Assembly: GCA_964581535.1 (NCBI GenBank)
Contig: CAZOOW010000004.1
Span: forward strand, 1-64,000
Direction of reading: 5' to 3'
DNA length: 64,000 nucleotides
Source: CAZOOW01 sp964581535
GTDB lineage: Bacteria > Patescibacteriota > Saccharimonadia > Saccharimonadales > Saccharimonadaceae
How positions within the stretch are numbered: position 1 is the stretch's first letter; each line of letters begins with the position of its first letter. Both the position numbers and the translations under genes were made by a program. Shown one piece after another: positions 44,206-52,513 of the stretch. Under the pieces are notes generated by a model. It was not told the origin of the DNA and searched no databases. It saw nothing but the letters and a program-made list of their open reading frames with translations.

Positions 44206-45496
44206 TTTTATCTAGGATAACTAGATGTTCAATATGTGGGGTTCGCGGAAAGAAATCGTAGCCTTGATGATGAACGATTTTATACCTAGTCAGCAATAAG
44301 GCTACATCGCGAGCCTGTGTGACGGGGTTGCAGGAAAGATAAATAATTCGAGACGGCGCTGTCTGTAGAAAATGTTCGATAACTTTTTGGTGTAGACCTG
44401 CACGAGGTGGATCGACGATGACAATCTCGTCGGCATTAATATACTCTAATGACTCTTCTGTACGAGCATGAATTGCACGGGCCGAGCTTTTCATGTTCGA
44501 GATATTGATCTGCATCTCTCTGACGGCATTCTCATCTGTCTCAATCAGCGTACAGTTATTCCCGCCTATAGTAAGTCCGATAGTTCCCACGCCGCTATAT
44601 AAATCAATAACTTTGTTATCTTCAGGCAACCATTGACCCATGTCGCGAAGTGCTTTTTCATACACTGGTAAATTAACTTGGAAAAATCCCTCCGTCGCGT
44701 AGCGGAATGGAAAACCCAAAACCGTATCAGATAGAGTTACATTTCCATACGAAGCGATACGTTTAGTTATCCTACTGGCAGGACTGCGCGGGTCGCTGTA
44801 GATGATCTCCCCTCCTTGATACGTGTTAGTAAAATCAGAAAAAACTTTTATCCAGTCAGCGCTAGCATCTTTGACATACAGCTGCCAAACACAGTTCCCT
44901 GCTTGGTTGCAGCGGATTAGCAGCGTCTTGAGCTGTCGAGCAGAAATTTTGTGCTCGCGTAAGAAATCCCTGATGGTACGAGCGCACTCTGATATTGCTT
45001 TTTTGGCGAGAGAAGTTTCATCTATGGGTATTTTTCCTTTACTGCCACGTTTGAAAAAAGCTAAATCAAGCGTTTCATTTCCCTTTTCGTCCTTATCGCC
45101 CCACCAGCTATATTCAACCTTGTTTCTGTACCCGAATTGGTTGTCGTCGGAGTAGACACTTAAACTACCCGGCAGAGCAACGTCATGTAGTTCGAACGCT
45201 TCTTCAACTAGCTCAGCCTTGAGACGCAGCTCTTCATCAAACGTCATGATCTGCCACGGGCTGGTGCTCAGATAACTATCCGGATCATGTGGATCGATAC
45301 GTTTCTTACTGGGCTCAAATACGTTTGCGACTACTCCCTCAACCAACTTTGACTTTTGCTTCGTAATGGAAACCTCGACCAATTCGCCGGGAAGCCCGCC
45401 CCAAACGAATGCCTTTTTACCATTTTTTAGCGTACCGATGGCTTGCCCGCCGCCGACTATTTTCTCAAGTCTCAGTACTTCGTTTTTGTGTACCAC
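44198..45496 (-). CDS. RlmD/TrmA-family RNA (uracil-5-)-methyltransferase
   Basis: This 432-residue SAM enzyme has a TRAM domain (about 3-60), the SAM-binding VIDLYSGVGTIGLTI, IVDPPRAGLHQKV and the catalytic Cys in IIYLSCNPVTQARD. The four-Cys iron-sulfur motif of E. coli RlmD is not evident. The target (23S rRNA or tRNA U54) cannot be read from sequence. The GTG start at 45496 overlaps the TPM stop by one base (TAGTG), so it is coupled to the lemA-TPM operon. Confidence 0.88.
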   Translation of the reverse strand: MVHKNEVLRLEKIVGGGQAIGTLKNGKKAFVWGGLPGELVEVSITKQKSKLVEGVVANVFEPSKKRIDPHDPDSYLSTSPWQIMTFDEELRLKAELVEEAFELHDVALPGSLSVYSDDNQFGYRNKVEYSWWGDKDEKGNETLDLAFFKRGSKGKIPIDETSLAKKAISECARTIRDFLREHKISARQLKTLLIRCNQAGNCVWQLYVKDASADWIKVFSDFTNTYQGGEIIYSDPRSPASRITKRIASYGNVTLSDTVLGFPFRYATEGFFQVNLPVYEKALRDMGQWLPEDNKVIDLYSGVGTIGLTIGGNNCTLIETDENAVREMQINISNMKSSARAIHARTEESLEYINADEIVIVDPPRAGLHQKVIEHFLQTAPSRIIYLSCNPVTQARDVALLLTRYKIVHHQGYDFFPRTPHIEHLVILDKTK

Positions 45497-46422
45497 TACC
45501 AACTACCGCTGCTACCGCCACCAGAAAATCCGCCGCCGCCGAATCCACCAAATCCTCCACCACCAGAAAACCCCCCACCACCGATGGTCGTTCCGCCCGC
45601 CCACCATGACGGTGCATCTCCGCGCTTAACGGCTTTTCTATAGTTCTTACTTACAAGATAGTCGAAAACTAGTCCGATAATACCTAAACCGAGCGCTGCG
45701 CCTAAGGCGAATAGTGCACCGCCTTGTGACAGGAAATAGCCCGCTCCTCCACCTATCGCTGCGCCAATTATTCCGCCAGGCCACCAGCGTTCGGTGCGGC
45801 CTAATATTGCTCCCAACCACGTTATGACAAAGAACGCTCCCCAAAAAATAGCGACAATAATCTCCTCTAAGCCGCTATACCACGTCTGCTTTACGCCAGT
45901 GTCATTACTCAAAAGCGGATCTGGCGCATCTCCGAGTGCCAATGAAATACCCTGCAAGCCGCTATCGATTCCTTCGTAATATTTCCCTGCCTTGAACAAA
46001 GGAGCGATTCTGTCGCGTATAATCCTGCCCGCACGTAGGTCTGTTAAATCACCTTCGAGTCCTGTGCCGACTTCGATACGCATTTTCCGGTCGTCTTTGA
46101 CGACGAGGAGAAGTACGCCGTTGTTTTTCCCAGATTCGCCGACCCCCCAGCTACGCGCGACATTCAGACTGTATTGTTCTAGATAATCCTCGTTTCCAAG
46201 TGTTGATACCATTAGGACTGCTAATTGATTGCTCGTTCTTTTTTTATATCCATCGATTGTTTCGTTGAGCTTCTGAATCTGTTTCGTACTAAGCGTGGAT
46301 GTGTCGTCACGGACATACCCGCCGTTTTCTGGTTTTGCAGGTGCAGGCAGTGCAGCCATAGCCGTGTTCGCAAATACGAAGACGGCTATGCTCGTTGCGA
46401 TAACAATAAGATGTTTTCGCAT
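45496..46422 (-). CDS. TPM-domain membrane protein with Gly-rich tail
   Basis: This 308-residue protein has a signal peptide (about 1-23), a TPM domain (YVRDDTSTLSTKQIQKLNE ... VGESGKNNGVLLLVVKDDRKMRIEVGTGLEGDL, discontinuous), two to three TM helices and a C-terminal Gly/Phe/Ser repeat (GGGGFSGGGGFGGFGGGGF). TPM proteins are linked to photosystem repair in plants and occur with LemA in bacteria. It follows lemA by 9 nt. Confidence 0.9.
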   Translation of the reverse strand: MRKHLIVIATSIAVFVFANTAMAALPAPAKPENGGYVRDDTSTLSTKQIQKLNETIDGYKKRTSNQLAVLMVSTLGNEDYLEQYSLNVARSWGVGESGKNNGVLLLVVKDDRKMRIEVGTGLEGDLTDLRAGRIIRDRIAPLFKAGKYYEGIDSGLQGISLALGDAPDPLLSNDTGVKQTWYSGLEEIIVAIFWGAFFVITWLGAILGRTERWWPGGIIGAAIGGGAGYFLSQGGALFALGAALGLGIIGLVFDYLVSKNYRKAVKRGDAPSWWAGGTTIGGGGFSGGGGFGGFGGGGFSGGGSSGSW

Positions 46423-46431
46423 TTAGTAGCC

Positions 46432-47058
46432 CTACTGAGCAGGTGCAGGTTGAGCTGCAGGAGCGTTGAAGTCAACGGTCGGAGCAGTTTCGGCACCGCT
46501 ATCTGCTGTAAAGTATGGGAACTGACTAAATCCGAATAAACCAGCTACGATGTTCGTTGGAAATCGCTGTATTTTGGCGTTGAATGCCTGGACGGCCTTT
46601 CCGTAGTCGCCCCTGGCGACCTGGATGCGGTTTTCAGTCCCCTCAAGTTGGGTCATTAAGTCCTGAAAAGCCTGAGTGGTTTTAAGATCAGGATACGCCT
46701 CTGCAACGGCGAGCAGTCGTGAAAGCGCGCTACTCAGCTCACCCTGTGCTTGTTGGTATTGTTGGATTTGTTCAGGGGTGGCGTTGGCAGCATCTATCTT
46801 TATGCTAGTAGCTTTCGAACGAGCCTCTATGACTTGGGTGAGGGTCTCTTGCTCAAAGTTTGCCGAACCCTTTACTGTGTTGACAAGGTTCGGTACTAAA
46901 TCAGCACGACGCTGATACTGACTCTGCAGGTTGTTTATTTGTCCCCTGACGGCTTCACGGTCGCGAACAAGTCCGTTATAGCTAGTAATCATAGGCATTA
47001 CCAACAATAATGCGACAGCTGCTAATATTCCGAGAATAATTCCCCATGTTTTACTCAT
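46432..47058 (-). CDS. lemA: LemA family protein
   Basis: This 208-residue protein has an N-terminal TM helix (about 6-25) and a helical bundle with YNGLVRDREAVRGQINNLQSQ, RADLVPNLVNTVKG and YGKAVQAFNAKIQRFPTNIVAGLFGF (last one split at RFPTN). A Pro/Ala-rich tail follows. AGGGGAG lies 6 nt before the ATG and a TATACT -10 about 35 nt upstream. First gene of lemA-TPM-methyltransferase. Confidence 0.93.
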   Translation of the reverse strand: MSKTWGIILGILAAVALLLVMPMITSYNGLVRDREAVRGQINNLQSQYQRRADLVPNLVNTVKGSANFEQETLTQVIEARSKATSIKIDAANATPEQIQQYQQAQGELSSALSRLLAVAEAYPDLKTTQAFQDLMTQLEGTENRIQVARGDYGKAVQAFNAKIQRFPTNIVAGLFGFSQFPYFTADSGAETAPTVDFNAPAAQPAPAQ

Positions 47059-47135
47059 ATAACTCTCCCCTTGGTTGATGTTAAAAGTATACGTGAAATA
47101 AAGACACTTTGGTAGTGGTGGTACAATAGCAGAAA

Positions 47136-48092
47136 ATGAGACTTCTTATACAAAAAACAATCAAACGATTGCGACGCGAGTACTACAAAGATAGGTCGCG
47201 CTTTGCTCTACGAGTAACAGTAATTATTTTGGCGACCGCTCTGCTTCTCGGAAAAAGAAGCATTTGGACACCCGATACCCTGTTGCTCATAGTGTTGATT
47301 GTTGGAGTCGTATTTGGCCGTACTCGTGATTTTATAGTTAGGTTTGTGCCGTTTCTAGGTCTTTTAGTTGCCTATGACAGCATGCGCGGTTGGGCGGATG
47401 ATTTATCGGGGACTGTGAATTATTGGCCGATGATACATTGGGATGAGTGGTTCGGAAACGGTCGCCTGCCAACTATAACTCTTCAAAGCTGGTGGTGGGA
47501 CGGTACGCTAAAGTGGTATGATTTTTATTTTTACTTTCTCTATACAATCCATTTTTTAGTGCCGGTTATCATGGGGCTTTTGCTTTGGCGCTATCGGCCA
47601 AAACTGTACTGGCCGTTTGTTTGGACGTTAGTCGGAGCAAGTTTTATCGCCTTTATAATATATGTTATTTTTCCCGCCGCCCCGCCGTGGTTGGCCCATG
47701 AACAAGGATATATTTCGGAAAATCTCCATAGGGTATCGAGTGACGTGTGGTGGGCGATGGGAGTGCAGAATTTTTCAGAGGTATATAAAAACATTTCCCC
47801 TAACGCTGTAGCTGCTGTTCCGTCATTGCACTCAGCATATCCACTGATCGCAACGCTGTTCGTCGGCTTAGCCTTTGGCTTTAGAAAATCATGGTTTATA
47901 TGGTTATATCCGCTCTCAATGTGGGTCGGCGTGGTTTATCTCGGCGAACACTATGTATTCGATATTGTGGCAGCAATAATTTTAGTAGGAGTTGTTATGT
48001 CCGCAGTGTTGTATGGCTTTAAAAAATATCGTATCGCTCATCCTGAAATTTGGTGGAGGCGACTACTGTCTAGAGTGAACACTGTGGTATAA
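47136..48092 (+). CDS. PAP2-superfamily membrane phosphatase / phosphotransferase
   Basis: This 318-residue protein has about six TM helices, motif AVPSLHSAYPLIA (catalytic His) and GEHYVFDIVAA (second His), as in PAP2/inositol-phosphorylceramide-synthase relatives. A role in lipid or lipoglycan head-group transfer is likely. TACAAT (47122-47127) lies 8 nt before the ATG. The tRNA-Gln promoter overlaps its stop codon. Confidence 0.87.
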   Translation: MRLLIQKTIKRLRREYYKDRSRFALRVTVIILATALLLGKRSIWTPDTLLLIVLIVGVVFGRTRDFIVRFVPFLGLLVAYDSMRGWADDLSGTVNYWPMIHWDEWFGNGRLPTITLQSWWWDGTLKWYDFYFYFLYTIHFLVPVIMGLLLWRYRPKLYWPFVWTLVGASFIAFIIYVIFPAAPPWLAHEQGYISENLHRVSSDVWWAMGVQNFSEVYKNISPNAVAAVPSLHSAYPLIATLFVGLAFGFRKSWFIWLYPLSMWVGVVYLGEHYVFDIVAAIILVGVVMSAVLYGFKKYRIAHPEIWWRRLLSRVNTVV

Positions 48093-49704
48093 TTTTTATG
48101 CTGTTGGGATGTGGCCAAGTGGTAAGGCAACGGGTTTTGGTCCCGTCATTCGGGGGTTCGAATCCCTCCATCCCAGCCAAATTGAGATTTACGCGCCGCG
48201 CGAGCGGCGACTGACGGGCGGCATGCAGTGCCGCCCATTGGTTTTTCAGGGGGGAAGACAGCGATTTAGGGCGTGCGGAGCACGCTTTTTTGTTTTGCAG
48301 AAAAAGGTTCGACCCAAAGATTTCTTTGGCAAGAACCTTTTTCTCATTTTTATCGCTCTCAAGCGATATATTACAGATAGAATTGGCTCTGTCGAGCCAT
48401 TGGCGCATAGGTTCGACCCACGCGGTAGCGGCAAGCGTCAGCTTGCTGGATTGCTCCTCCAATGACTTCTTCTCATTCATGAGTTCAGCTTTCTTGTCTA
48501 GATAGGTGTCGCGGTCAATATCTTGGTCAAGATAACCGTCGAGAAGTCGTTGGAGTTTGCTTTGCAAACTAGCAATCCTTGTTTGTGCGCTTGCCACGAA
48601 CGTATGCGTCGAGCTTTGCTCGTTTTGTTCGTCTTGCTCTAGTCGTGCAAGCAAATCCGTTTTCCAACTATCGGGCAGTGCATATTCTTGTAATAAACCT
48701 GTCAAGCTCTCGTCCAATGCTTCCTCTCGCACGGCAGGGTCAAGACATTTCATGTCTTTGCGCTTTTTCGTGCAATGATAATAGATGTATTCGTGTCGGT
48801 TGCCGTTTTTCTGGTGCTTGACGCGCTTTTCGGCAGTAATCATCAGATCGCACGAATAACAGCGCAACAGTCCGCAATACACTTTTGGCTCGCTATGATT
48901 TGCTTTGCGAGGTCGTCCGCGTTCAGCCAATACTGCTTGGACTTTATCGAACAACTTTTTGGAAATAATCGGCGTATGTACGCCCTCATAGACCTCGCCC
49001 TTATACACGAAGTGTCCGTAATAAAACGGGTTAGACAGCATACGTTGGATTCTATCATTTTTGTATTTTGTACCTTTGCCACGCGTAACAAGCCCATGAC
49101 TTGCCAAAAAGTCGGCTATGTCCTCGTAGCGACTTTGATTCTTGGCATATAGCTCAAAGGCTTGTATGACAATCGGCGCGATCCGTTTATCTACGACAAT
49201 ACTTTTCGTTCGCAGGTCGTTTATGTAACCAAGTGGCGCATGACTTGGGTATTCACCGCGCCGCAATTTTTGGCGCAAACCGCGTTTGGTGTTCTCAGAC
49301 AAGTTATCTACATAATATTTCGACTGACCAAACGCGATAGAGAGCATGAATTTGCCTTGCGATGTGTTTTCAAACCAAAATGTCGGGAACTTGAGAGCTT
49401 GCAAGTGTGTTTGGTCGAGCAAGTAGACGATTTGCCCGCCATCAATTGAATTTCTGGCTAATCGATCGGGGTGCCATGCAAGTATGCCGTTCGCCTCACT
49501 ATTCTTTACTCGTTCAAGCATTTTGCCAAACTTCAGACGACCTGGTATCTTGGCGGATTTCTTTTCAACAATGGTATCGACAATATGCAAGTTGTTGTCT
49601 ACGGCAAATTTCCGCAGTTCAACGACTTGCGCCTCAATCGACAATACTTGCTTGTCCTCTACGTCAGTAGACTTTCTGGCGTATAAAATGTATTTCTCGC
49701 TCAC
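48070..49704 (-). CDS. large serine recombinase (integrase)
   Basis: This 544-residue protein has an N-terminal resolvase domain with catalytic Ser12 (ILYARKSTD), GILAWHPDRLARN, a recombinase domain, a zinc ribbon (YCGLLRCYSCDLMI ... YYHCTKK ... MKCLDP) and a coiled coil near 390-440, as in phage and transposon large serine integrases. GTG 49704 is chosen because GGGAGG precedes it by 4 nt. The last codons run through repeat A and antisense to tRNA-Gln, adding 34 residues (GMEGFEPPNDG...). In the attP context the same frame would end PLYGEIRTYFEQNG. Confidence 0.92.
   Translation of the reverse strand: MSEKYILYARKSTDVEDKQVLSIEAQVVELRKFAVDNNLHIVDTIVEKKSAKIPGRLKFGKMLERVKNSEANGILAWHPDRLARNSIDGGQIVYLLDQTHLQALKFPTFWFENTSQGKFMLSIAFGQSKYYVDNLSENTKRGLRQKLRRGEYPSHAPLGYINDLRTKSIVVDKRIAPIVIQAFELYAKNQSRYEDIADFLASHGLVTRGKGTKYKNDRIQRMLSNPFYYGHFVYKGEVYEGVHTPIISKKLFDKVQAVLAERGRPRKANHSEPKVYCGLLRCYSCDLMITAEKRVKHQKNGNRHEYIYYHCTKKRKDMKCLDPAVREEALDESLTGLLQEYALPDSWKTDLLARLEQDEQNEQSSTHTFVASAQTRIASLQSKLQRLLDGYLDQDIDRDTYLDKKAELMNEKKSLEEQSSKLTLAATAWVEPMRQWLDRANSICNISLESDKNEKKVLAKEIFGSNLFLQNKKACSARPKSLSSPLKNQWAALHAARQSPLARRVNLNLAGMEGFEPPNDGTKTRCLTTWPHPNSIKIIPQCSL
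48088..48093 (+). promoter_or_regulatory. -10 of tRNA-Gln
   Basis: A perfect TATAAT overlaps the PAP2 stop codon and lies 11 nt before the first base of tRNA-Gln; the -35 is poor (ACTGTC with a 17-nt spacer). Confidence 0.5.
48105..48179 (+). tRNA. tRNA-Gln(TTG), CCA encoded; integration target
   Basis: Acceptor TGGGATG pairs with CATCCCA, with discriminator G and encoded CCA. The anticodon loop TTTTGGT gives TTG, and the T-loop is TTCGAAT. The gene is intact, but its 3' end is the left junction of a mobile element: the last bases AGCCA are shared with the recombination core at 48175-48181, and 48159-48179 is repeated at 56678-56698. Confidence 0.95.
48159..48179 (+). repeat. left copy of 21-bp direct repeat (tRNA-Gln 3' end)
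   Basis: The last 21 bases of tRNA-Gln recur exactly at 56678-56698. The right copy lies 114 bp beyond the right serine-type junction, so it probably records a separate, older insertion at the same tRNA. Confidence 0.85.
48175..48300 (+). repeat. inverted repeat A, left copy (126 bp, attL arm)
   Basis: By eye this is identical to the reverse complement of 49846-49971. It begins with core AGCCAAA and includes a GC-rich palindromic stretch (GCGCCGCGCGAGCGGCG) and a GGGCGGCATGCAGTGCCGCCC hairpin (split: GGGCGGCA / TGCCGCCC). It carries the last codons of the recombinase in the minus direction. Confidence 0.92.
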
Positions 49705-49723
49705 AGCTCCCTCCCAACTTAAA

Positions 49724-49776
49724 TAGCCGCCTCGTTGCACACAATCCAGAAAAATCTAAATTGTACGAGACGGCTA
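49724..49776. repeat. 12-bp imperfect inverted repeat upstream of the recombinase
   Basis: TAGCCGCCTCGT (49724-49735) and ACGAGACGGCTA (49765-49776) are complementary except for one position, with a 29-nt spacer. The pair lies over the recombinase promoter region, so it could be an operator or an accessory recombinase-binding site. Confidence 0.5.
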
Positions 49777-49845
49777 TTAAAGCCATAAAAATAGATTCTT
49801 CTGATTTGATTGTGTGCATTTTCTATTATATACCGCCAACGGCGG

Positions 49846-49971
49846 CTGCAAAACAAAAAAGCGTGCTCCGCACGCCCTAAATCGCTGTCTTCCCCCCTGA
49901 AAAACCAATGGGCGGCACTGCATGCCGCCCGTCAGTCGCCGCTCGCGCGGCGCGTAAATCTCAATTTGGCT
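49846..49971 (-). repeat. inverted repeat A, right copy (126 bp)
   Basis: Reverse complement of 48175-48300. It joins repeat B across a 7-bp overlap (49965-49971), together forming the intact attP-like site. On the plus strand it encodes the same C-terminal peptide as the recombinase (LQNKKACSARPKS...). Confidence 0.92.
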
Positions 49972-50145
49972 CCCTTGTACGGTGAAATTCGAACCTATTT
50001 CGAGCAAAATGGCTGAAGCTCAGCCCTGCCGCCTGCGCGGGCACACCCGCGCTCGCCCTACCAGGAAAACCGTCCTTTGATTCATTTTTGAGATTACCCC
50101 CGCCGTATTTTTCTTTTTAGCTGAAAAGGTCGGATTTCTGGTGGT
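49965..50145 (+). repeat. inverted repeat B, left copy (181 bp)
   Basis: By eye this is identical to the reverse complement of 56384-56564. It includes the short-hairpin region GGCTGAAGCTCAGCC and a GC-rich hairpin (CGCGGGCACACCCGCG). Together with 49846-49971 it reconstructs the B-core-A order expected of attP. Confidence 0.92.
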
Positions 50146-50392
50146 GGCGTTTTGCTATCTAGCAAAAATGCGGTGTAAATAGTACAATCATGACAAGCGT
50201 TTAACGCCAGACCTAAACCGTATCTTGTGCGGCATGGTCGAATAATCCACAAAGAGAAACAGCTCGTCATGAGTGCTTCTCTTTGTGGTCGCGTTGGGAA
50301 ACCTTCGCGGGTGGTCGAAAGACTGCCGCTCGTGGCGAGCTTTTTGTGTATCGCCATATATTACCACTCGAGAAGGGAGAAGATGGCGCACT
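50146..50392 (+). promoter_or_regulatory. structured leader of the cargo operon
   Basis: This 247-nt gap has a TACAAT -10 near 50180. A 12-bp perfect stem follows (CCACAAAGAGAA 50247-50258 / TTCTCTTTGTGG 50277-50288), then a short terminator-like hairpin (GCTCG-TGG-CGAGC then TTTTT, 50328-50345) about 50 nt before the first start codon. The layout suggests transcription attenuation. No known riboswitch recognised. Confidence 0.5.
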
Positions 50393-50938
50393 ATGAACAC
50401 ACTTAAATCAATCGGCGGAACATTGCTTGGAATCGCGATATTTATCGGGATCATCATTGCTACTGTTCTATTTTTCACTCTTGGCGCAAAAGTGGCGTTT
50501 ACTATTGCACCATTTATCAACTGGCTTGCAGGAATACTTTTTGCCATTAATCTTTTACTCTTATTTTTTGCAATCATACCAAAAGCAAGAGGTGTCGTAG
50601 GTTTGATTATCTATATTTCATCATACGTCTACGGATTATCGGCTTGGATATATGGACTAGCAGTTACTCTTGCACTGTGGGGCTGGATTGCTGTTATTAT
50701 CGGGCTCTTCCTTGGCGGCGTCGGTGTTGTTCCGATTGGTATGCTGGCGGCTATATTTAACGGTCATTGGGGTATCTTCTGGACACTTTTTCTGACGGTA
50801 GCTCTTACATACGGTGCAAGAATTATTGGCTATGCACTCGCAAACAATGCAGACTCACAAAATGAGAATAGGAATGATGATGTTATAGATATTGAGCCAG
50901 ACGATGATGATAAACGAACATGGGGAGATTTAGAATAA
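50393..50938 (+). CDS. cargo: multi-pass membrane protein
   Basis: This 181-residue protein has about five hydrophobic segments and an acidic cytoplasmic tail (DDVIDIEPDDDDKRTWGDLE). GAAGGGAGAA lies upstream of the ATG at 50393; an upstream in-frame extension is less likely. Its last codons encode RTWGDLE and contain the ribosome site GGGGAG for the next gene, whose ATG overlaps the stop (TAATG). No family recognised. Confidence 0.7.
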   Translation: MNTLKSIGGTLLGIAIFIGIIIATVLFFTLGAKVAFTIAPFINWLAGILFAINLLLLFFAIIPKARGVVGLIIYISSYVYGLSAWIYGLAVTLALWGWIAVIIGLFLGGVGVVPIGMLAAIFNGHWGIFWTLFLTVALTYGARIIGYALANNADSQNENRNDDVIDIEPDDDDKRTWGDLE

Positions 50939-51321
50939 TGACAAAGAAAAAACAAAGCCTAAAATTGCCAATCTTTTTAATGGCTGCGCCGATTGCTGGA
51001 ATAATACTTTCCATTTTTCTCTACGCTATCGTCAATTTTATATTTTCAGGAGTAACTAGCGAACCAACGTCTGGCGCAGACATGAGCTTGTCAGATGGTG
51101 CGGGTATTGCACAGGGCGCAGAATCGAGCAGCGAGCTGTATGGCGAAACACCGATATTCAAGACAGTCGCAAACATCGTTTTGTTTTTACTTGGATCCGT
51201 TAGTATGCTGGCTATCGTTCCGTGTCTTGTTATTGGTATCATCATGATAAATAGGCGGCGCAACTCGCAGACTGAGAGTTCTGAGGCGAAAACATCAAGG
51301 GAGTGGGGAGATTTAGAATAA
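50938..51321 (+). CDS. cargo: two-TM membrane protein
   Basis: This 127-residue protein has TM helices at about 10-33 and 78-103 with an extracytoplasmic Ser/Gly/Glu-rich loop. It ends REWGDLE, the same terminal motif as the unrelated protein before it, because the same DNA segment provides the stop and the ribosome site of the next gene. Start coupled by TAATG. No family recognised. Confidence 0.7.
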   Translation: MTKKKQSLKLPIFLMAAPIAGIILSIFLYAIVNFIFSGVTSEPTSGADMSLSDGAGIAQGAESSSELYGETPIFKTVANIVLFLLGSVSMLAIVPCLVIGIIMINRRRNSQTESSEAKTSREWGDLE

Positions 51322-52139
51322 TGCAATTACCACAATCACAAGCCCGTCAAAAGTACATAGAGCAAATTAAAGTTGTTGAGGCAAACCTCAAAGACGCAAC
51401 ATCTGGCGAAAAAGACAAGGCATTACTTGCACAAGTGCAAAAGCGACTCGATTCTTTAGCTGAAAAATATCAATTCAGTGAAGAAATCGGCACGGCTAGG
51501 TATAAACTCTATGAATTACAGGCGTTGGTTCATTATTTCAACGGTCATGACGATGATGCGCTAGACTTTATCAATCAAGCAATAGAAACACGCGGCGAAA
51601 GTTATGCGAAAGCGGAAAAACTCAAGAAGCAGTTGTCGCTTGGTGGTTCTTATGTTACAAAAACTACCAATCCCGATAAGATGACAAAGGAGCAACGACG
51701 TTCACAAAAAATCGGACTTGAGGGCTGGCTAGCGTTTTTCACTGTTACTGTTGCATTATCAACTCTCGCGTATTCCGCACTGGCTATTTTCAGTATTATC
51801 AACCTCAATAATTTGCCTAGTACTGCCGACGCATATGCATCGAGCTTATTAAGTCCATACTACGGATTTCTCGCATTCGCTGGAGCTGTAATGGCTGGGG
51901 TCGGTATATGGTTAATCGTTCTGCTTGCGAAATGGAAAAGACTTGCACGATGGATGGGGATTGCATTTATGTCTTCCTCAGTACTAATCGCATTTACTGA
52001 CTACACGTGGTATGCAGATTTGCTAACTAAACTATCGGGACTTGGAGAAAATAGCGCAAGTGGCGGTACGCTTGTCGCAATTCTTTGGATTATTTACCTG
52101 TGTATTTCAAAACGAGTAAAAAGGACGCTCACGAAATGA
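51321..52139 (+). CDS. cargo: DUF2569-like membrane protein with helical N-terminal domain
   Basis: This 272-residue protein has a soluble TPR-like or helical N-terminal region (about 1-115), then four TM helices. The TM part begins GLEGWLAFFTVTVALSTLAY and ends WIIYLCISKRVKRTL, resembling DUF2569 proteins. Start by TAATG coupling; its stop overlaps the next ATG by 4 nt. Function unknown. Confidence 0.6.
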   Translation: MQLPQSQARQKYIEQIKVVEANLKDATSGEKDKALLAQVQKRLDSLAEKYQFSEEIGTARYKLYELQALVHYFNGHDDDALDFINQAIETRGESYAKAEKLKKQLSLGGSYVTKTTNPDKMTKEQRRSQKIGLEGWLAFFTVTVALSTLAYSALAIFSIINLNNLPSTADAYASSLLSPYYGFLAFAGAVMAGVGIWLIVLLAKWKRLARWMGIAFMSSSVLIAFTDYTWYADLLTKLSGLGENSASGGTLVAILWIIYLCISKRVKRTLTK

Positions 52140-52513
52140 CACAGCACAAAGAAGATTATTCGTGGATATATATTGGGCTTGCGGTACTTATTGGCGGAGC
52201 GATTTTATATTTCCTCTTTTTCGCATCAAGTTCTGGCTACGTCAAAATCAAATATCGTGATGACAAAGTAAATATTTCAGCAAGCAACTTTGAACCACTC
52301 AATAAATCAGATTCAACTGTTAAAGGCGCGTGGTATGACAGTGGTAATCAGTATATGGTTATTAAACTCGGTGGCACATATTATCACTACTGCGGCATGC
52401 CAAGTAGCGCATGGCGCGACTTTTCGTCTGCAAGCTCGCTTTACTCTGAATATCAGAACGACATCAAAGGCAATTTTGATTGTCGTGTAAATCCTGTACC
52501 GAGTTATGATTGA
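52136..52513 (+). CDS. cargo: membrane-anchored KTSC-domain protein
   Basis: This 125-residue protein has a TM helix at about 11-31 and an outer domain with AWYDSGNQYMVIKLGGTYYHYCGMPSSAW (split at GGTYY) ... SLYSEYQNDIKG, the pattern of KTSC domains (lysyl-tRNA-synthetase-associated and phage proteins). Two Cys residues (HYCGM, FDCRV) may form a disulfide. The start overlaps the preceding stop (ATGA). Confidence 0.65.
   Translation: MTQHKEDYSWIYIGLAVLIGGAILYFLFFASSSGYVKIKYRDDKVNISASNFEPLNKSDSTVKGAWYDSGNQYMVIKLGGTYYHYCGMPSSAWRDFSSASSLYSEYQNDIKGNFDCRVNPVPSYD

Noticed and set aside
48109..48465. Plus-strand ORF over tRNA-Gln and repeat A
   Set aside because: It is a translation of the tRNA and of att DNA; the same peptide appears in both repeat copies and no ribosome site precedes it.
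49777..50007. 76-residue minus-strand ORF spanning the internal attP-like site
   Set aside because: It starts with MLEIGSNFTVQG, which also begins an ORF at the right repeat B; it is only the reading of shared att DNA.
49973..50020. Second tRNA 3' half at the attP-like site
   Set aside because: GGTTCGAA and GGGAGCCA look tRNA-like in the reverse strand, but the T-stem does not pair.
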